Shown here one piece after another: positions 6,870 through 15,145 of a stretch of DNA of 64,000 nt. The stretch comes from Allopontixanthobacter confluentis (GTDB lineage Bacteria; Pseudomonadota; Alphaproteobacteria; Sphingomonadales; Sphingomonadaceae). Within the stretch, counting starts at the first letter, position 1; every line of letters begins with the position of its first letter. The notes beneath the pieces are model-generated. The model was not told where the DNA came from, searched no databases, and was given only the letters and a program-made list of their open reading frames with translations. The position numbers were made by a program, and so were the translations under genes. Location of the stretch: NCBI RefSeq assembly GCF_009827615.1, contig NZ_WTYU01000002.1:291010-355009 (forward strand), read 5' to 3'.

Positions 6870-8027
6870 ATGTCCTTCCTCGATACTCTGGCTTCCGCCT
6901 TCAAGGGCGGGGGCGAAAGCCGTGTGCCCATTGCACGCGGCTATGTTTCGCCCTGGGCAACAGCCTTTGAAAGCGGCAGCGGCAAGGCACCGTTTGAATA
7001 TACGGGCGCAGTGCGCCGCGCCTTTGTCGAAAATCCGGTGGCCCAGCGGGCTGTTCGCATCGTGGCAGAAGGCGCAGGGTCTGCCCCGCTCAACCCGACT
7101 GACAAGACGCTAGCGGCGCTGATCGGCGCATCATCGGCGGGCCAGTCGCTGATCGAAACGCTGGCCGCGCATTTGCTGCTGCATGGCAATGGCTATGTGC
7201 AGATCATGAAGGATGGCGCGGGCCGCCCGGTGGAACTGTTTGCTCTGCGCCCTGAACGCATTGCGGTGGTGGCAGGCGAAGATGGCTGGCCCGCGGCCTA
7301 TCAATACCGGCTGACTGACCGCACGCTGACCATCCCACTGGAAGATGACAGCGGCTGGCCCAATATCATTCACCTGAAGGCATTTCATCCTGGCGATGAC
7401 CATTACGGCGCTGGCTGTCTGGCTGCTGCCGAGCAGGCCGTTGCCATTCACAACGCTGCCAGCCAATGGAACCGCGCCCTGCTGGAAAATGCGGCGCGGC
7501 CATCGGGCGCGCTGGTCTATGATGCTGGCGAGCATGGCGGGCTATCCCCTGACCAGTTTGACCGGCTGAAAGCCGAACTGGCCAATGCCTATTCGGGCCA
7601 AGTCAACGCCGGCCGGCCAATGCTGCTGGAAGGCGGGCTGACCTGGCAAAGCCTGTCGATGAGCCCAGCTGACATGGATTTTGCCAATCTGAAAGCGGCT
7701 GCGGCGCGCGATATTGCACTGGCCTTCGGGGTGCCGCCGATGCTGCTCGGCCTGCCGGGCGATAACACCTATGCCAACTACCGCGAGGCCAACCGCGCCT
7801 TGTGGCGGCTGACCCTGCTGCCGCTGGCTGGCAAGATCCTGTCCGGCATCGCGCAGGGAGTGGAGCCCTGGTTTCCCGGCGCATCGCTATCGATCGATCT
7901 GGACCGCATTCCTGCCCTCTCGGAAGACCGGGAACGGTTGTGGTCGCAAGTTTCCGCAGCTGATTTCCTCACCGCTGCGGAAAAACGCGCGCTGCTGGGG
8001 CTGGAACCGGAAGGAGAAACGAAATGA
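6870..8027 (+). CDS. GTA portal protein, HK97 family (g3)
   Basis: 385 residues of the HK97-type portal family, with a typical core including HGNGYVQI, PLFALRPERI-like and the GVPPMLLG segment near 290. Twelve copies would form the ring at one capsid vertex through which DNA enters and leaves and to which the tail attaches. ATG at 6870 after GAAAGG; its stop overlaps the ATG of the next gene. Confidence 0.9.
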   Translation: MSFLDTLASAFKGGGESRVPIARGYVSPWATAFESGSGKAPFEYTGAVRRAFVENPVAQRAVRIVAEGAGSAPLNPTDKTLAALIGASSAGQSLIETLAAHLLLHGNGYVQIMKDGAGRPVELFALRPERIAVVAGEDGWPAAYQYRLTDRTLTIPLEDDSGWPNIIHLKAFHPGDDHYGAGCLAAAEQAVAIHNAASQWNRALLENAARPSGALVYDAGEHGGLSPDQFDRLKAELANAYSGQVNAGRPMLLEGGLTWQSLSMSPADMDFANLKAAAARDIALAFGVPPMLLGLPGDNTYANYREANRALWRLTLLPLAGKILSGIAQGVEPWFPGASLSIDLDRIPALSEDRERLWSQVSAADFLTAAEKRALLGLEPEGETK

Positions 8028-8332
8028 TCCGCGAAGACATGCTGGCGCGGCTGATTGCACAGGCCGCCAGCGAAGGCAGCGAGTTGGTCACTCTGCGCGC
8101 AATCGTCGAGGAATCGTCCGAATTGGGCGCAAACCGAGTGATTTCGCGGCTGGGTCTGGCTGACGACAATGCGCAGGATGATCTGGACGAATTGCGCGAA
8201 TTGCTGCGGGCCTGGCGCGATGCCAAGGCCAGCGCGTGGAAAGCCGCGATCGAATGGCTGGTGCGCGGTTTTCTCGCCATGTTGCTGATTGGCATCGCGG
8301 TACGCATCGGCGTGCCGGGGATGCTGCGATGA
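8024..8332 (+). CDS. Small GTA protein with C-terminal membrane helix (g3.5-like)
   Basis: 102 residues. An acidic helical N-terminal part (about 1-70, with LVTLRAIVEESSELGANR) is followed by an amphipathic stretch and a single hydrophobic helix (about 82-100, GFLAMLLIGIAVRIGV). It is linked by ATGA overlaps to the portal gene before it and the protease gene after it. Small proteins of this kind (DUF6127-like, as far as I recall) sit here in sphingomonad GTA clusters. Function unknown; a membrane-linked assembly role is only a guess. Confidence 0.75.
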   Translation: MIREDMLARLIAQAASEGSELVTLRAIVEESSELGANRVISRLGLADDNAQDDLDELRELLRAWRDAKASAWKAAIEWLVRGFLAMLLIGIAVRIGVPGMLR

Positions 8333-8736
8333 GCGCGGGGCAAGAATTGCGCTTTGCCGGATATGCCGCCCTGTTTGGCAAAGCGGACGGCGCGCGTGAT
8401 ACCATCACCCGCGGCGCATTTGCGCGGACATTGGCCGAACAGCGCAGCCCGTTGCCGCTCTATTGGCAGCACAGTGCCGACCAGCGCATCGGCTGGGTCG
8501 AACGGATTGAGGAAGATGAACGCGGCCTGCGCGTCATCGCCCGCATCGACAACCCTGATGGCCGCGCTGCTGCCGCGCTGACACAGCGGGCGATCAACGG
8601 CCTCAGCTTTGGCTATCGTGCCCGGCGCTATCGCCACCATCCCGGCGGGCGCGTGCTGGATGATGTTGACCTGTTTGAAATCAGCCTCGTCACCCATCCG
8701 CTGCAAGATGGCGCGCGCGTGCATCTGATCAGCTGA
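8329..8736 (+). CDS. GTA prohead protease, HK97 family (g4)
   Basis: 135 residues from the ATG at 8329, which overlaps the previous stop; longer upstream extensions read into that gene and are rejected. HK97-type serine protease features are present: H48 in YWQHS and S93 in GLSFGY, with E117 in FEISLVTHP. It should trim the capsid precursor during head maturation. It is short but complete relative to the family. A strong intrinsic terminator follows at 8768. Confidence 0.88.
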   Translation: MSAGQELRFAGYAALFGKADGARDTITRGAFARTLAEQRSPLPLYWQHSADQRIGWVERIEEDERGLRVIARIDNPDGRAAAALTQRAINGLSFGYRARRYRHHPGGRVLDDVDLFEISLVTHPLQDGARVHLIS

Positions 8737-8767
8737 TACGCACGCTCACTCACACCCCTTTTTACCG

Positions 8768-8792
8768 GCCGCCCGCGTTGGGCGGCTTTTTT
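8768..8792 (+). terminator. Intrinsic terminator inside the GTA cluster, before the capsid gene
   Basis: GCCGCCC (8768-8774), loop GCGTT, GGGCGGC (8780-8786), then six T. A perfect 7-pair stem with a U tract, placed between protease and capsid genes that both read rightward. It should reduce transcription into the capsid gene unless there is anti-termination or a local promoter. Confidence 0.75.
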
Positions 8793-8809
8793 GTGCCCCC
8801 GAACCACTA

Positions 8810-8820
8810 CCCCCCCCCCC
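8810..8820 (+). repeat. Run of eleven C
   Basis: An uninterrupted C tract 18 bases after the terminator and 18 before the capsid ATG. Long mononucleotide runs are prone to slippage. It lies in untranslated sequence, so any length change could alter spacing or mRNA folding but not the frame. Confidence 0.9.
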
Positions 8821-8838
8821 TGAAAGGCGAATAACTTT

Positions 8839-10002
8839 ATGGATATTGCAAACCCCACCCCTGCCGGCATTGCTGCGGATCAGCTTAATGCCAGCTTCGA
8901 TATCGTGGCCCGGCAGGACAAGGCAGAAGCCGACATTTCGGTGCTGCGCAGCGATGTGGACGAAGTGAAAAACCGGCTCGACAAGGTGGGCCGCGCTGCG
9001 GTGCGCCCCGCGCTTTCAGGCGGCGACCTTGCTGCGTCTGACGCTGCCGAAGTCAAAGGTTTCGTCGATGGTTATCTGCGGCGTGGCCGCGAAACGGAAA
9101 TCAAATCCATCAGCGGCGTTGTGCCTGCTGATGGCGGCTATGCCGTCCCCCGTTCGATTGACGCGATGATTGCCCGCGAACTGGTGGAAATCAGCCCGAT
9201 CCGCAGCATTGCCCAGGTCGTGCAGACCGGCAGCGCAGGATATCGCAAGCTGGTGTCCACCGGCGGCACGGCGTCGGGCTGGGTCAGCGAAACGGCATCG
9301 CGGCCTGAAACAGACACGCCGCAATTTGCCGAAATTTCCCCACCAACCGGTGAACTTTATGCCAATCCGGCAGCCAGCCAGTCCATGCTGGATGATGCCG
9401 GGTTTGATCTGGAAAGCTGGCTGGCCAGCGAAATCGCCATGGAATTTGCCCGTGCGGAAGGCGCTGCCTTCGTCAATGGCAGCGGCTTTGACCAGCCCGA
9501 AGGCTTCCTGAATGCGCCGGTCTCTGTTGCAGAAGACGGCCTGCGCGCTTTTGGGTCGCTGCAATATATCGGTTCCGGCGACGATGCAGGTTTTGGCAGT
9601 TCGCCAGAGGCCCGTCTGATTGACCTCGTTCACACGATGAAATCGGGCCACCGGCAGGGTGCCACCTTCGTCATGAATTCGGCCACGCTGGCTGAAGTGC
9701 GCAAGCTGAAGACCACCGATGGCGCATTCCTGTGGCAGCCGGGCCTGGTGGAAGGCCAGCCCGACCGTCTGCTGGGCTATCCGGTGGTGGAAGCTGAAGA
9801 TATGCCGGATATCGCCAATGGCGCCTATCCGATTGCATTTGGTAACTTCCGCCATGGCTATCTGATCGCAGAACGCAGCGCCACGCAGATCCTGCGCGAT
9901 CCGTTCACCAACAAGCCATTCGTCCACTTCTACGCAACCAAGCGCGTGGGCGGCCAGGTGCTGGATAGCGCCGCGATCAAGCTGCTCAAGATCGAAGCCT
10001 GA
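8839..10002 (+). CDS. GTA major capsid protein, HK97 fold (g5)
   Basis: 387 residues. An N-terminal coiled-coil scaffold-like delta part (about 20-60, heptad-rich around ISVLRSDVDEVKNRLDKV) precedes the HK97-fold body, with the usual Gly/Ser-rich N-arm, the SIDAMIARELVEISPIRSIA segment (about 106-125) and the C-terminal DPFTNKPFVHFYATKRVGG region. The protease from g4 would remove the N-terminal part. ATG at 8839 is preceded by GAAAGGCG. The gene is set apart from its neighbours by a terminator upstream and a hairpin downstream. Confidence 0.93.
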   Translation: MDIANPTPAGIAADQLNASFDIVARQDKAEADISVLRSDVDEVKNRLDKVGRAAVRPALSGGDLAASDAAEVKGFVDGYLRRGRETEIKSISGVVPADGGYAVPRSIDAMIARELVEISPIRSIAQVVQTGSAGYRKLVSTGGTASGWVSETASRPETDTPQFAEISPPTGELYANPAASQSMLDDAGFDLESWLASEIAMEFARAEGAAFVNGSGFDQPEGFLNAPVSVAEDGLRAFGSLQYIGSGDDAGFGSSPEARLIDLVHTMKSGHRQGATFVMNSATLAEVRKLKTTDGAFLWQPGLVEGQPDRLLGYPVVEAEDMPDIANGAYPIAFGNFRHGYLIAERSATQILRDPFTNKPFVHFYATKRVGGQVLDSAAIKLLKIEA

Positions 10003-10009
10003 TCTGTTT

Positions 10010-10042
10010 CCGGCTGGGTCTGCCCCCTTCTGGCCCAGCCGG
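10010..10042 (+). terminator. Hairpin after the capsid gene
   Basis: CCGGCTGGG (10010-10018) and CCCAGCCGG (10034-10042) form a perfect 9-pair stem with a 15-base loop, just after the capsid stop codon. No U tract follows (TTCCCC), so it may stabilise the capsid mRNA end or act with Rho rather than stop transcription alone. Confidence 0.5.
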
Positions 10043-10164
10043 TTCCCCGTGCCCGCGCCGCCACGCAACACTGCCCCATCCCCCTTGGGCCGACACGCAT
10101 GATTGCGGCGCGGGCATATTTTCATTCCGCGGACATCATGTCCGGTCAATTACGGGAGACCGCC

Positions 10165-10710
10165 ATGAAGCGGGCTATCGTCGAGCCTGCCGAACTGGCG
10201 GGAACTGCCCTGGACGAGCTGAAACAATGGCTCGCCATTTCCACCCCCAAGGACGATGCGTTGCTGGTGCTGCTGATGCGCGCCAGCCTGGATATGTGCG
10301 AAAGTTTTACCGGCACCATGCCGCTGGAAGCGCAATGCGAAACCATGCTGCCAGCCGATGGCGGCTGGCACTGTCTTGGCACAAGGCCGGTCAGGTCTAT
10401 CACCACTGTCGATCTTGTATCGCCCGGCGGTGAACGCAGCGCGCTGCCGGTTAATGCCTATGCCATCGACATTGATGCAGATGGCAGCGGCAAGGTGCGG
10501 CTGACACGGAGCGCAAGCGAAGCGCGCCTTGCAGTTCGCTTCAGTGCTGGGCTTGCGCCAGACTGGGGCGGCCTGCCCGAAGCGTTGCGCCATGGCATCA
10601 TCCGCCTGGCTGCCCATCACTATCGCACGCGCGACACCGGCCCTGCTGAAACACCGCCAGCCGCAGTGGCAGCCCTGTGGCGGCCCTGGCGCCGGATGCG
10701 GCTGATATGA
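10165..10710 (+). CDS. GTA head-tail connector protein (g6)
   Basis: 181 residues from the ATG at 10165, chosen because GGGAG precedes it; an in-frame upstream ATG at 10099 has no such site. The protein resembles the phiE125 gp8 / HK97 gp6 connector family: an N-terminal helical part (LDELKQWLAISTPKDDALLV), a central beta segment (RPVRSITTVDLV) and a C-terminal helix LRHGIIRLAAHHYR. It should sit below the portal. Its stop overlaps the ATG of the next small gene. Confidence 0.85.
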   Translation: MKRAIVEPAELAGTALDELKQWLAISTPKDDALLVLLMRASLDMCESFTGTMPLEAQCETMLPADGGWHCLGTRPVRSITTVDLVSPGGERSALPVNAYAIDIDADGSGKVRLTRSASEARLAVRFSAGLAPDWGGLPEALRHGIIRLAAHHYRTRDTGPAETPPAAVAALWRPWRRMRLI

Positions 10711-10877
10711 TCACGGCTGAAACAACCCAGCCTGCCACAGCCTTTGCCAGCAGGATGGCGCAAAAGGCTGCTGTTCTGGCGGAGGCGCATGGCGAAAATA
10801 TCCTGCGCCAGCGCGCCCGGGATCCGTGGCGCTGGCGGTCTGCCGCATTGCTGTGGCCCCTGTTTTCGAAAGGCTGA
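10707..10877 (+). CDS. 56-residue GTA protein in the g7 position
   Basis: Starts at the ATG at 10707 that overlaps the g6 stop (ATGA). The protein is basic and alanine-rich (FASRMAQKAAVLAEAHGENI), ending with two tryptophans and LLWPLFSKG. The next gene starts 5 bases after its stop. In R. capsulatus this place is taken by a head-closure protein of about twice the length. I do not recognise a family; it could be a reduced g7 or an unrelated small protein. Confidence 0.6.
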   Translation: MITAETTQPATAFASRMAQKAAVLAEAHGENILRQRARDPWRWRSAALLWPLFSKG

Positions 10878-10882
10878 AACCT

Positions 10883-11293
10883 ATGGAAACCCTTTTGCGC
10901 GCCGCGCTGGTGGGGTGGTTGCGCGATGCACCCGAACTTGCCGGCCAGATCAATTCGATCGAGGAGGAAAGCCCCCTTTCTACAAGCCCGCCGTGGCTGG
11001 GCATCGCCGCCAGCGCATCGACCGACTGGAGCACCAAAGACATGCGTGGCCGCGAAGTGCGGATTGCGCTGGAACTCAATACCAGGGGCGATGACATCGC
11101 TGGCGATGGCGCTCTGGTGGCGGCTCTCGACCGGAAAATCGAAGCGCTGCCCAAGTCTCAGGACGGCTTTGTCATCGTCAACACCCGTTTTCTGCGCGCC
11201 CGGGCTGAACGTCGTGCGCGCAATTTGCGCACTGTCCTTTTGGAATATCAGTTCCGCCTCCTTGAAACCCCTTCACCCCTGTTACCGGAGTAA
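10883..11293 (+). CDS. GTA tail completion protein, DUF3168 (g8)
   Basis: 136 residues from the ATG at 10883, five bases after the previous stop; longer frames overlap that gene and are rejected. The DUF3168 signature is visible: ALVGWLRDAP near the start, the central VRIALELNTRG segment, and a C-terminal ARNLRTVLLEYQFRLLET strand. The family caps the tail tube at its head-proximal end. Confidence 0.85.
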   Translation: METLLRAALVGWLRDAPELAGQINSIEEESPLSTSPPWLGIAASASTDWSTKDMRGREVRIALELNTRGDDIAGDGALVAALDRKIEALPKSQDGFVIVNTRFLRARAERRARNLRTVLLEYQFRLLETPSPLLPE

Positions 11294-11299
11294 ACCGAT

Positions 11300-11707
11300 A
11301 TGAGTGCCCAAAAAGGCTCTGCCTTCCTCCTGAAAATCGGCGATGGCGCACAGCCGCCCGCCTATCAGACCGTTGCCGGCCTGCGGACAACGCAAATGTC
11401 CGTCAATGGCGATACCGTCGTGGTGACGCACAAGGAATCGGGCGGCTGGCGAGAGTTGCTGTCGGGTGCCGGAACACGGTCTGTATCGGTGTCCGCCAGC
11501 GGCATTTTCCTGGGCAGCGACGCCGAGGCATCGGTCCGCGCCCATGCCCTGGCAGGCACGCTGGCTGACTATGAGCTGTCTTTCGAGGATGGCGAGAAGA
11601 TGCGCGGCCGTTTTCTGGTCCAGCGGCTGGATTATGCCGGAGATTTCAATGGCGAGCGCAATTATACACTGCAGCTTGAAAGTTCTGGCGCGGTGTTGCC
11701 TGCATGA
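11300..11707 (+). CDS. GTA major tail tube protein, TP901-1 family (g9)
   Basis: 135 residues, starting MSAQKGSAFLLKIGDG, with VAGLRTTQMSVNGDTVVVT and SGWRELLSGAG-like segments typical of TP901-1-type tail tube proteins. Stacked hexamers would form the tail tube. Six bases separate it from g8 and its stop overlaps the start of g10. Confidence 0.88.
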   Translation: MSAQKGSAFLLKIGDGAQPPAYQTVAGLRTTQMSVNGDTVVVTHKESGGWRELLSGAGTRSVSVSASGIFLGSDAEASVRAHALAGTLADYELSFEDGEKMRGRFLVQRLDYAGDFNGERNYTLQLESSGAVLPA

Positions 11708-12018
11708 CCGCTGCTGCCAACGCCTTGCGCGGCGAAGCCATGCTGGTGGTGGCGGGCATTCCACGCCTGCTGCGCCCCAGTTTCACCGCGCTGGTCGCTG
11801 CCGAAGACGAATTGGGGCCGCTGTTTGCGCTGGTGGAAAAGGCCGGCGAAGGCCAATTGCGCCTGGCCGATATGGTCGGCCTGTTCTGGCATTGCCTGGC
11901 GGACCAGCAAGCCGTCACGCGCACGCAGCTGGGCGAAGCTGTCACGACGCAAGGGCTGGCCAGCTGCGCCAAACCTTTACGCATATTGCTCGGCCAGATC
12001 CTTCAGGGCGCAGGATGA
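11704..12018 (+). CDS. GTA tail assembly protein (g10, GTA-gp10 family)
   Basis: 104 residues with the pattern of the GTA gp10 family: a short beta N terminus (NALRGEAMLVVAGIPRLLRP), then helices with LFALVEKAGEGQLRLADMVG. It lies between the tail tube and tape measure genes, the usual place of tail chaperones, and is joined by ATGA overlaps on both sides. A chaperone role for the tape measure protein is inferred from position. Confidence 0.82.
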   Translation: MTAAANALRGEAMLVVAGIPRLLRPSFTALVAAEDELGPLFALVEKAGEGQLRLADMVGLFWHCLADQQAVTRTQLGEAVTTQGLASCAKPLRILLGQILQGAG

Positions 12019-12224
12019 CAGCGCCGCCCGCCACCGCCCCGTTTGCAGGTACATCATTGCGGCTGGCCGGGCTGGCTGCCCGCGTGATGGGCTGGCGGCC
12101 GGCCGAATTCTGGGCGGCAACGCCGGCAGAACTCGCCTGCGCCCTGGCTCCGCCGGAAGGCGAAATCCGGCCCATGAGCATGGCCGACATCGAAACCCTA
12201 CTGGAGCGTGAGCGCAATGGATGA
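12015..12224 (+). CDS. GTA tail assembly chaperone (g10.1)
   Basis: 69 residues from the ATG at 12015. The conserved core GWRPAEFWAATPAEL (about 27-41) followed by PMSMADIETLLER marks the small Rcc01693-like chaperone family. In many tailed phages the equivalent is made by frameshifting from the preceding gene; here it has its own start overlapping the g10 stop, and it overlaps the start of g11. Confidence 0.82.
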   Translation: MTAPPATAPFAGTSLRLAGLAARVMGWRPAEFWAATPAELACALAPPEGEIRPMSMADIETLLERERNG

Positions 12225-12810
12225 CCAAGTGGACGAATTGCTGATTGACGTGCGCGCAAGCACGCGCGGCTTTGCCGCCGATATTGCCGAAATGCGGGGC
12301 ACGTTTGATTCCACGCTCGTGGATGGATTTTCCAAGGCAGGCAGCGTCCTTGAACGCGGCCTGCTGACCGCCATCAGACAAGGCGGGCTTGGCTTTGAAG
12401 ATTTGAAGCGCATGGCATTTCAGGCGCTGGACCAGATTGCGGCCCAAGCCCTTAAATCCGGCATTGGCTCGCTTTTCGGTGGCGGCAACGGCGGCCAGTC
12501 CGGCTCCGGCGATCTGGGCGGCATAGTGGGCGGCGCACTGGGGGCCATTTTTGGCCTGCCGGGCCGCGCAACCGGCGGGCCGGTTTCTCCCGGGCGGGGA
12601 TATCTGGTGGGCGAGCGCGGCCCCGAACTGTTTGTGCCAACCAGCGCCGGCCGGGTCGAAACCGGCATGACCAGCGGCGCAGCCGGGGGGCGCGATGTGC
12701 GCGTGGCCATCAACCTTTCATCGCCGCGCGGTTCCAGCGCGCCCGTCGCCCTTCAGCGATCATCCCGCCAGGTCGCCAGCGCCGTGCGCCGTGCCCTGCG
12801 CGAATTTTAG
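12217..12810 (+). CDS. GTA tail tape measure protein, short form (g11)
   Basis: 197 residues from the ATG at 12217, chosen because GGAG (12203-12206) lies 10 bases upstream; a GTG three codons earlier is possible. A helical N terminus is followed by a glycine-rich stretch (LFGGGNGGQSGSGDLGG, about 86-102) and the conserved tape-measure C-terminal block GGPVSPGRGYLVGERGPEL. The small size is normal for GTAs, whose short tail needs a short ruler. Confidence 0.85.
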   Translation: MDDQVDELLIDVRASTRGFAADIAEMRGTFDSTLVDGFSKAGSVLERGLLTAIRQGGLGFEDLKRMAFQALDQIAAQALKSGIGSLFGGGNGGQSGSGDLGGIVGGALGAIFGLPGRATGGPVSPGRGYLVGERGPELFVPTSAGRVETGMTSGAAGGRDVRVAINLSSPRGSSAPVALQRSSRQVASAVRRALREF

Positions 12811-12823
12811 AGGAAACACGATT

Positions 12824-15145
12824 ATGGCCTTCTGGCTCGCCCGCGAACGCCGCGGACAGGAAAGCGACTATATCCAGCGCTTCGATCCGCGTTTCTGGAC
12901 AGTGAATTTTCCGCGTCCGATGATGGCCAGCGTTATTTCAGTGGCGCCCGATGGGTTGCAAGTCGACCTCGAATTTCACCATAATGGGGAGCTGGCCGGG
13001 TTAATCTGGGATAGCAAGGATACGCTTGACCATCCGCTGATGGCCTATGCCACTGATCGCGATTATGCCCACACGAAGTTGGCGTTTCACTGGCATTCGA
13101 CCGGCATAATTGCGCTGGATCAGCCCAATGGCCCGACATTGACCATCGAGGGGCGCGATGCGGCAGGCACGCCCCGAACCTGGTATATCCGGTTGTGGAA
13201 TTACGCCGTCGGCACGCCGCAGGACGCGCGAATCACGCTGGATTTTAATACGCTGGAAAGCGGTTACGGACTACCCGGCGAACGGATCCACCCGTCCGAT
13301 ATCGACCGGATGTTCATCTCTCTCGTGCCGCCGCAATATGTGCCGGGTGGGTCAGCCATGCTGGATGCCCCTGCCACCGGGCGGGTCATCATGAGCGACA
13401 TTACATGCGAAGGTGACCGGCCAATGCTGGAAACCGGCGATGTGCTGGTGCCGCCCCATGGCGAGCAGATTGCAACGGCCTATGATGATGCGTTCAACCA
13501 GACCCCAGCACGCCTGCTGCGGGTTATTCGCGGCCTCGGCTACAGGGGCAGCATTCTTCACTATGTGGGGATGAGCCATTTTTTCCAGCTGGTGCCTGCC
13601 CAAGGCCGGTTGATTGCCGATGCCGCGGGCAATCTGTGCGGCCCTGCGGCGCAATGGCACCAATCCTTTTTTGCCGAATGCGCGGCAAGGGATTATGAAG
13701 TCATCACGTCCATTTCATACGAATTGCTGGCCGATCATTGCCCTGATGCCTGGCAGCAGCGGGCAGCAGACGGCGCACCCGCGCGCACCGGATGGGTGCC
13801 GTCATCAGCGCTGCTTTCGCCTGCCAATGGCAATGCGATGGGCTGGGTGCGCGCCGCTGCGGGCCATTTCCTGACACTGATGGAAAAATGCGGCCTGCCT
13901 GTAAAAGTGCAAATCGGCGAACCGTGGTGGTGGATCATGCCCGATGGCAGGCCATGCCTGTATGATGATGCCGCCAAGGCCGCACTGGGCGGAAACCCGC
14001 CCGTAATCGCGACAATGCGCAGCACATTGGACGCCGCCCAACTTGCGCTGCTGGATGATGCAGGCGCGCTTCTGGCACAGTCCACGGCAGATTTTGCCGC
14101 ATCTGTGCGCGCCGCTGCCACTGATACAGCCGAAATATTGCTGCTGGCATTTACGCCCACCATTTTCGACCCGGCCATGCCTGAACTAAAACGCGCCAAC
14201 CTGCCGCTCGGCTGGGCAATGCCTGCATTCGACCGGTTGCAGCTGGAAGATTACGACTGGCTGACCATTGGTGCCGACGCCCGCCGGCGCGCTGCCTATG
14301 CGGAGGTCAATGACAGGCTGAATTATCCCACTGAATTGCAGGATTATCTTTCAGGGTTCGTCCTGAAGCCGGAAAACGCCGACCATGAATGGCCGCTTAT
14401 CGATGCAGGCCTCGATGAAGCGGCAGACCGCGGCATTACGCGCCGTTTTGTCTGGGCGCTGCCCCAGGTTTCGCGGGATGGATATACCCGCCTCGCGCCA
14501 TCGCAGGAGATACAAGTGCAAGCATTTGATGACATACTTTATCCGCTCGCACTGGGGCGGGATGCCGCAGTCAGCCCGGAATTTTCTACCAGCGTTTCTG
14601 TCACAGCCTCGGGTCACGAGCGGCGCAATTCCCTGTGGTCGGACGCCCGCCTGCGGTTTGATGTCGGCCCCGGCGTCCGGTCTGATCAGGAACTGGGGAC
14701 GCTGATCACATTCTTCCGGGCCAGGCGCGGTGCGGCACGCGGCTTCCGCCTGTCGGACCCGTTTGATTTCAGCTCTCATGCCATGACTGGCACGCCAACC
14801 ATGCTCGATCAGGAAATCGGCGTCGGCGATGGCGTAACTTCCAGTTACCGGCTGGTGAAAAATTATGGCAGCGCCAATGATCCGCAAGTGCGCCCCATCA
14901 CTCGCCCGCTGGCTAATACAATTGCCGTCAGCATCGATGGTACGCACAGCGCTGGCTGGCAGGCAGAGCCGGGCGGCGTGATCACTTTTGCATCTGCACC
15001 CCCTGCTGGCGCAATCATACGGGCCGGGTTCCTGTTCGATGTGCCAGTGCGTTTTGCAGAAGACAGGCTGGATGTAACCGGGGCCAATTTTGCCGCTGGC
15101 GAAGCGCCATCTGTCCCGCTCATTGAAATCCGCGAGGCATCATGA
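12824..15145 (+). CDS. GTA distal tail protein fused to a large TIM-barrel-like part (g12, DUF2460)
   Basis: 773 residues from the ATG at 12824 (AGAGGAAAC upstream). The C-terminal part (about 565-773) is a DUF2460/TIGR02217-type distal tail protein (FSTSVSVTASGHERRN, FFRARRGAARGFRLSDPFDF). The preceding ~560 residues are extra compared with the ~210-residue R. capsulatus g12: an N-terminal beta-rich domain, then an alpha/beta region (about 225-530) with GYRGSILHYVG, YEVITSISYELL and GEPWWWIMPDGRP that looks like a TIM-barrel glycosidase fold. It may degrade or bind surface glycans at the tail tip; this is inferred. The stop overlaps g13. Confidence 0.82.
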   Translation: MAFWLARERRGQESDYIQRFDPRFWTVNFPRPMMASVISVAPDGLQVDLEFHHNGELAGLIWDSKDTLDHPLMAYATDRDYAHTKLAFHWHSTGIIALDQPNGPTLTIEGRDAAGTPRTWYIRLWNYAVGTPQDARITLDFNTLESGYGLPGERIHPSDIDRMFISLVPPQYVPGGSAMLDAPATGRVIMSDITCEGDRPMLETGDVLVPPHGEQIATAYDDAFNQTPARLLRVIRGLGYRGSILHYVGMSHFFQLVPAQGRLIADAAGNLCGPAAQWHQSFFAECAARDYEVITSISYELLADHCPDAWQQRAADGAPARTGWVPSSALLSPANGNAMGWVRAAAGHFLTLMEKCGLPVKVQIGEPWWWIMPDGRPCLYDDAAKAALGGNPPVIATMRSTLDAAQLALLDDAGALLAQSTADFAASVRAAATDTAEILLLAFTPTIFDPAMPELKRANLPLGWAMPAFDRLQLEDYDWLTIGADARRRAAYAEVNDRLNYPTELQDYLSGFVLKPENADHEWPLIDAGLDEAADRGITRRFVWALPQVSRDGYTRLAPSQEIQVQAFDDILYPLALGRDAAVSPEFSTSVSVTASGHERRNSLWSDARLRFDVGPGVRSDQELGTLITFFRARRGAARGFRLSDPFDFSSHAMTGTPTMLDQEIGVGDGVTSSYRLVKNYGSANDPQVRPITRPLANTIAVSIDGTHSAGWQAEPGGVITFASAPPAGAIIRAGFLFDVPVRFAEDRLDVTGANFAAGEAPSVPLIEIREAS

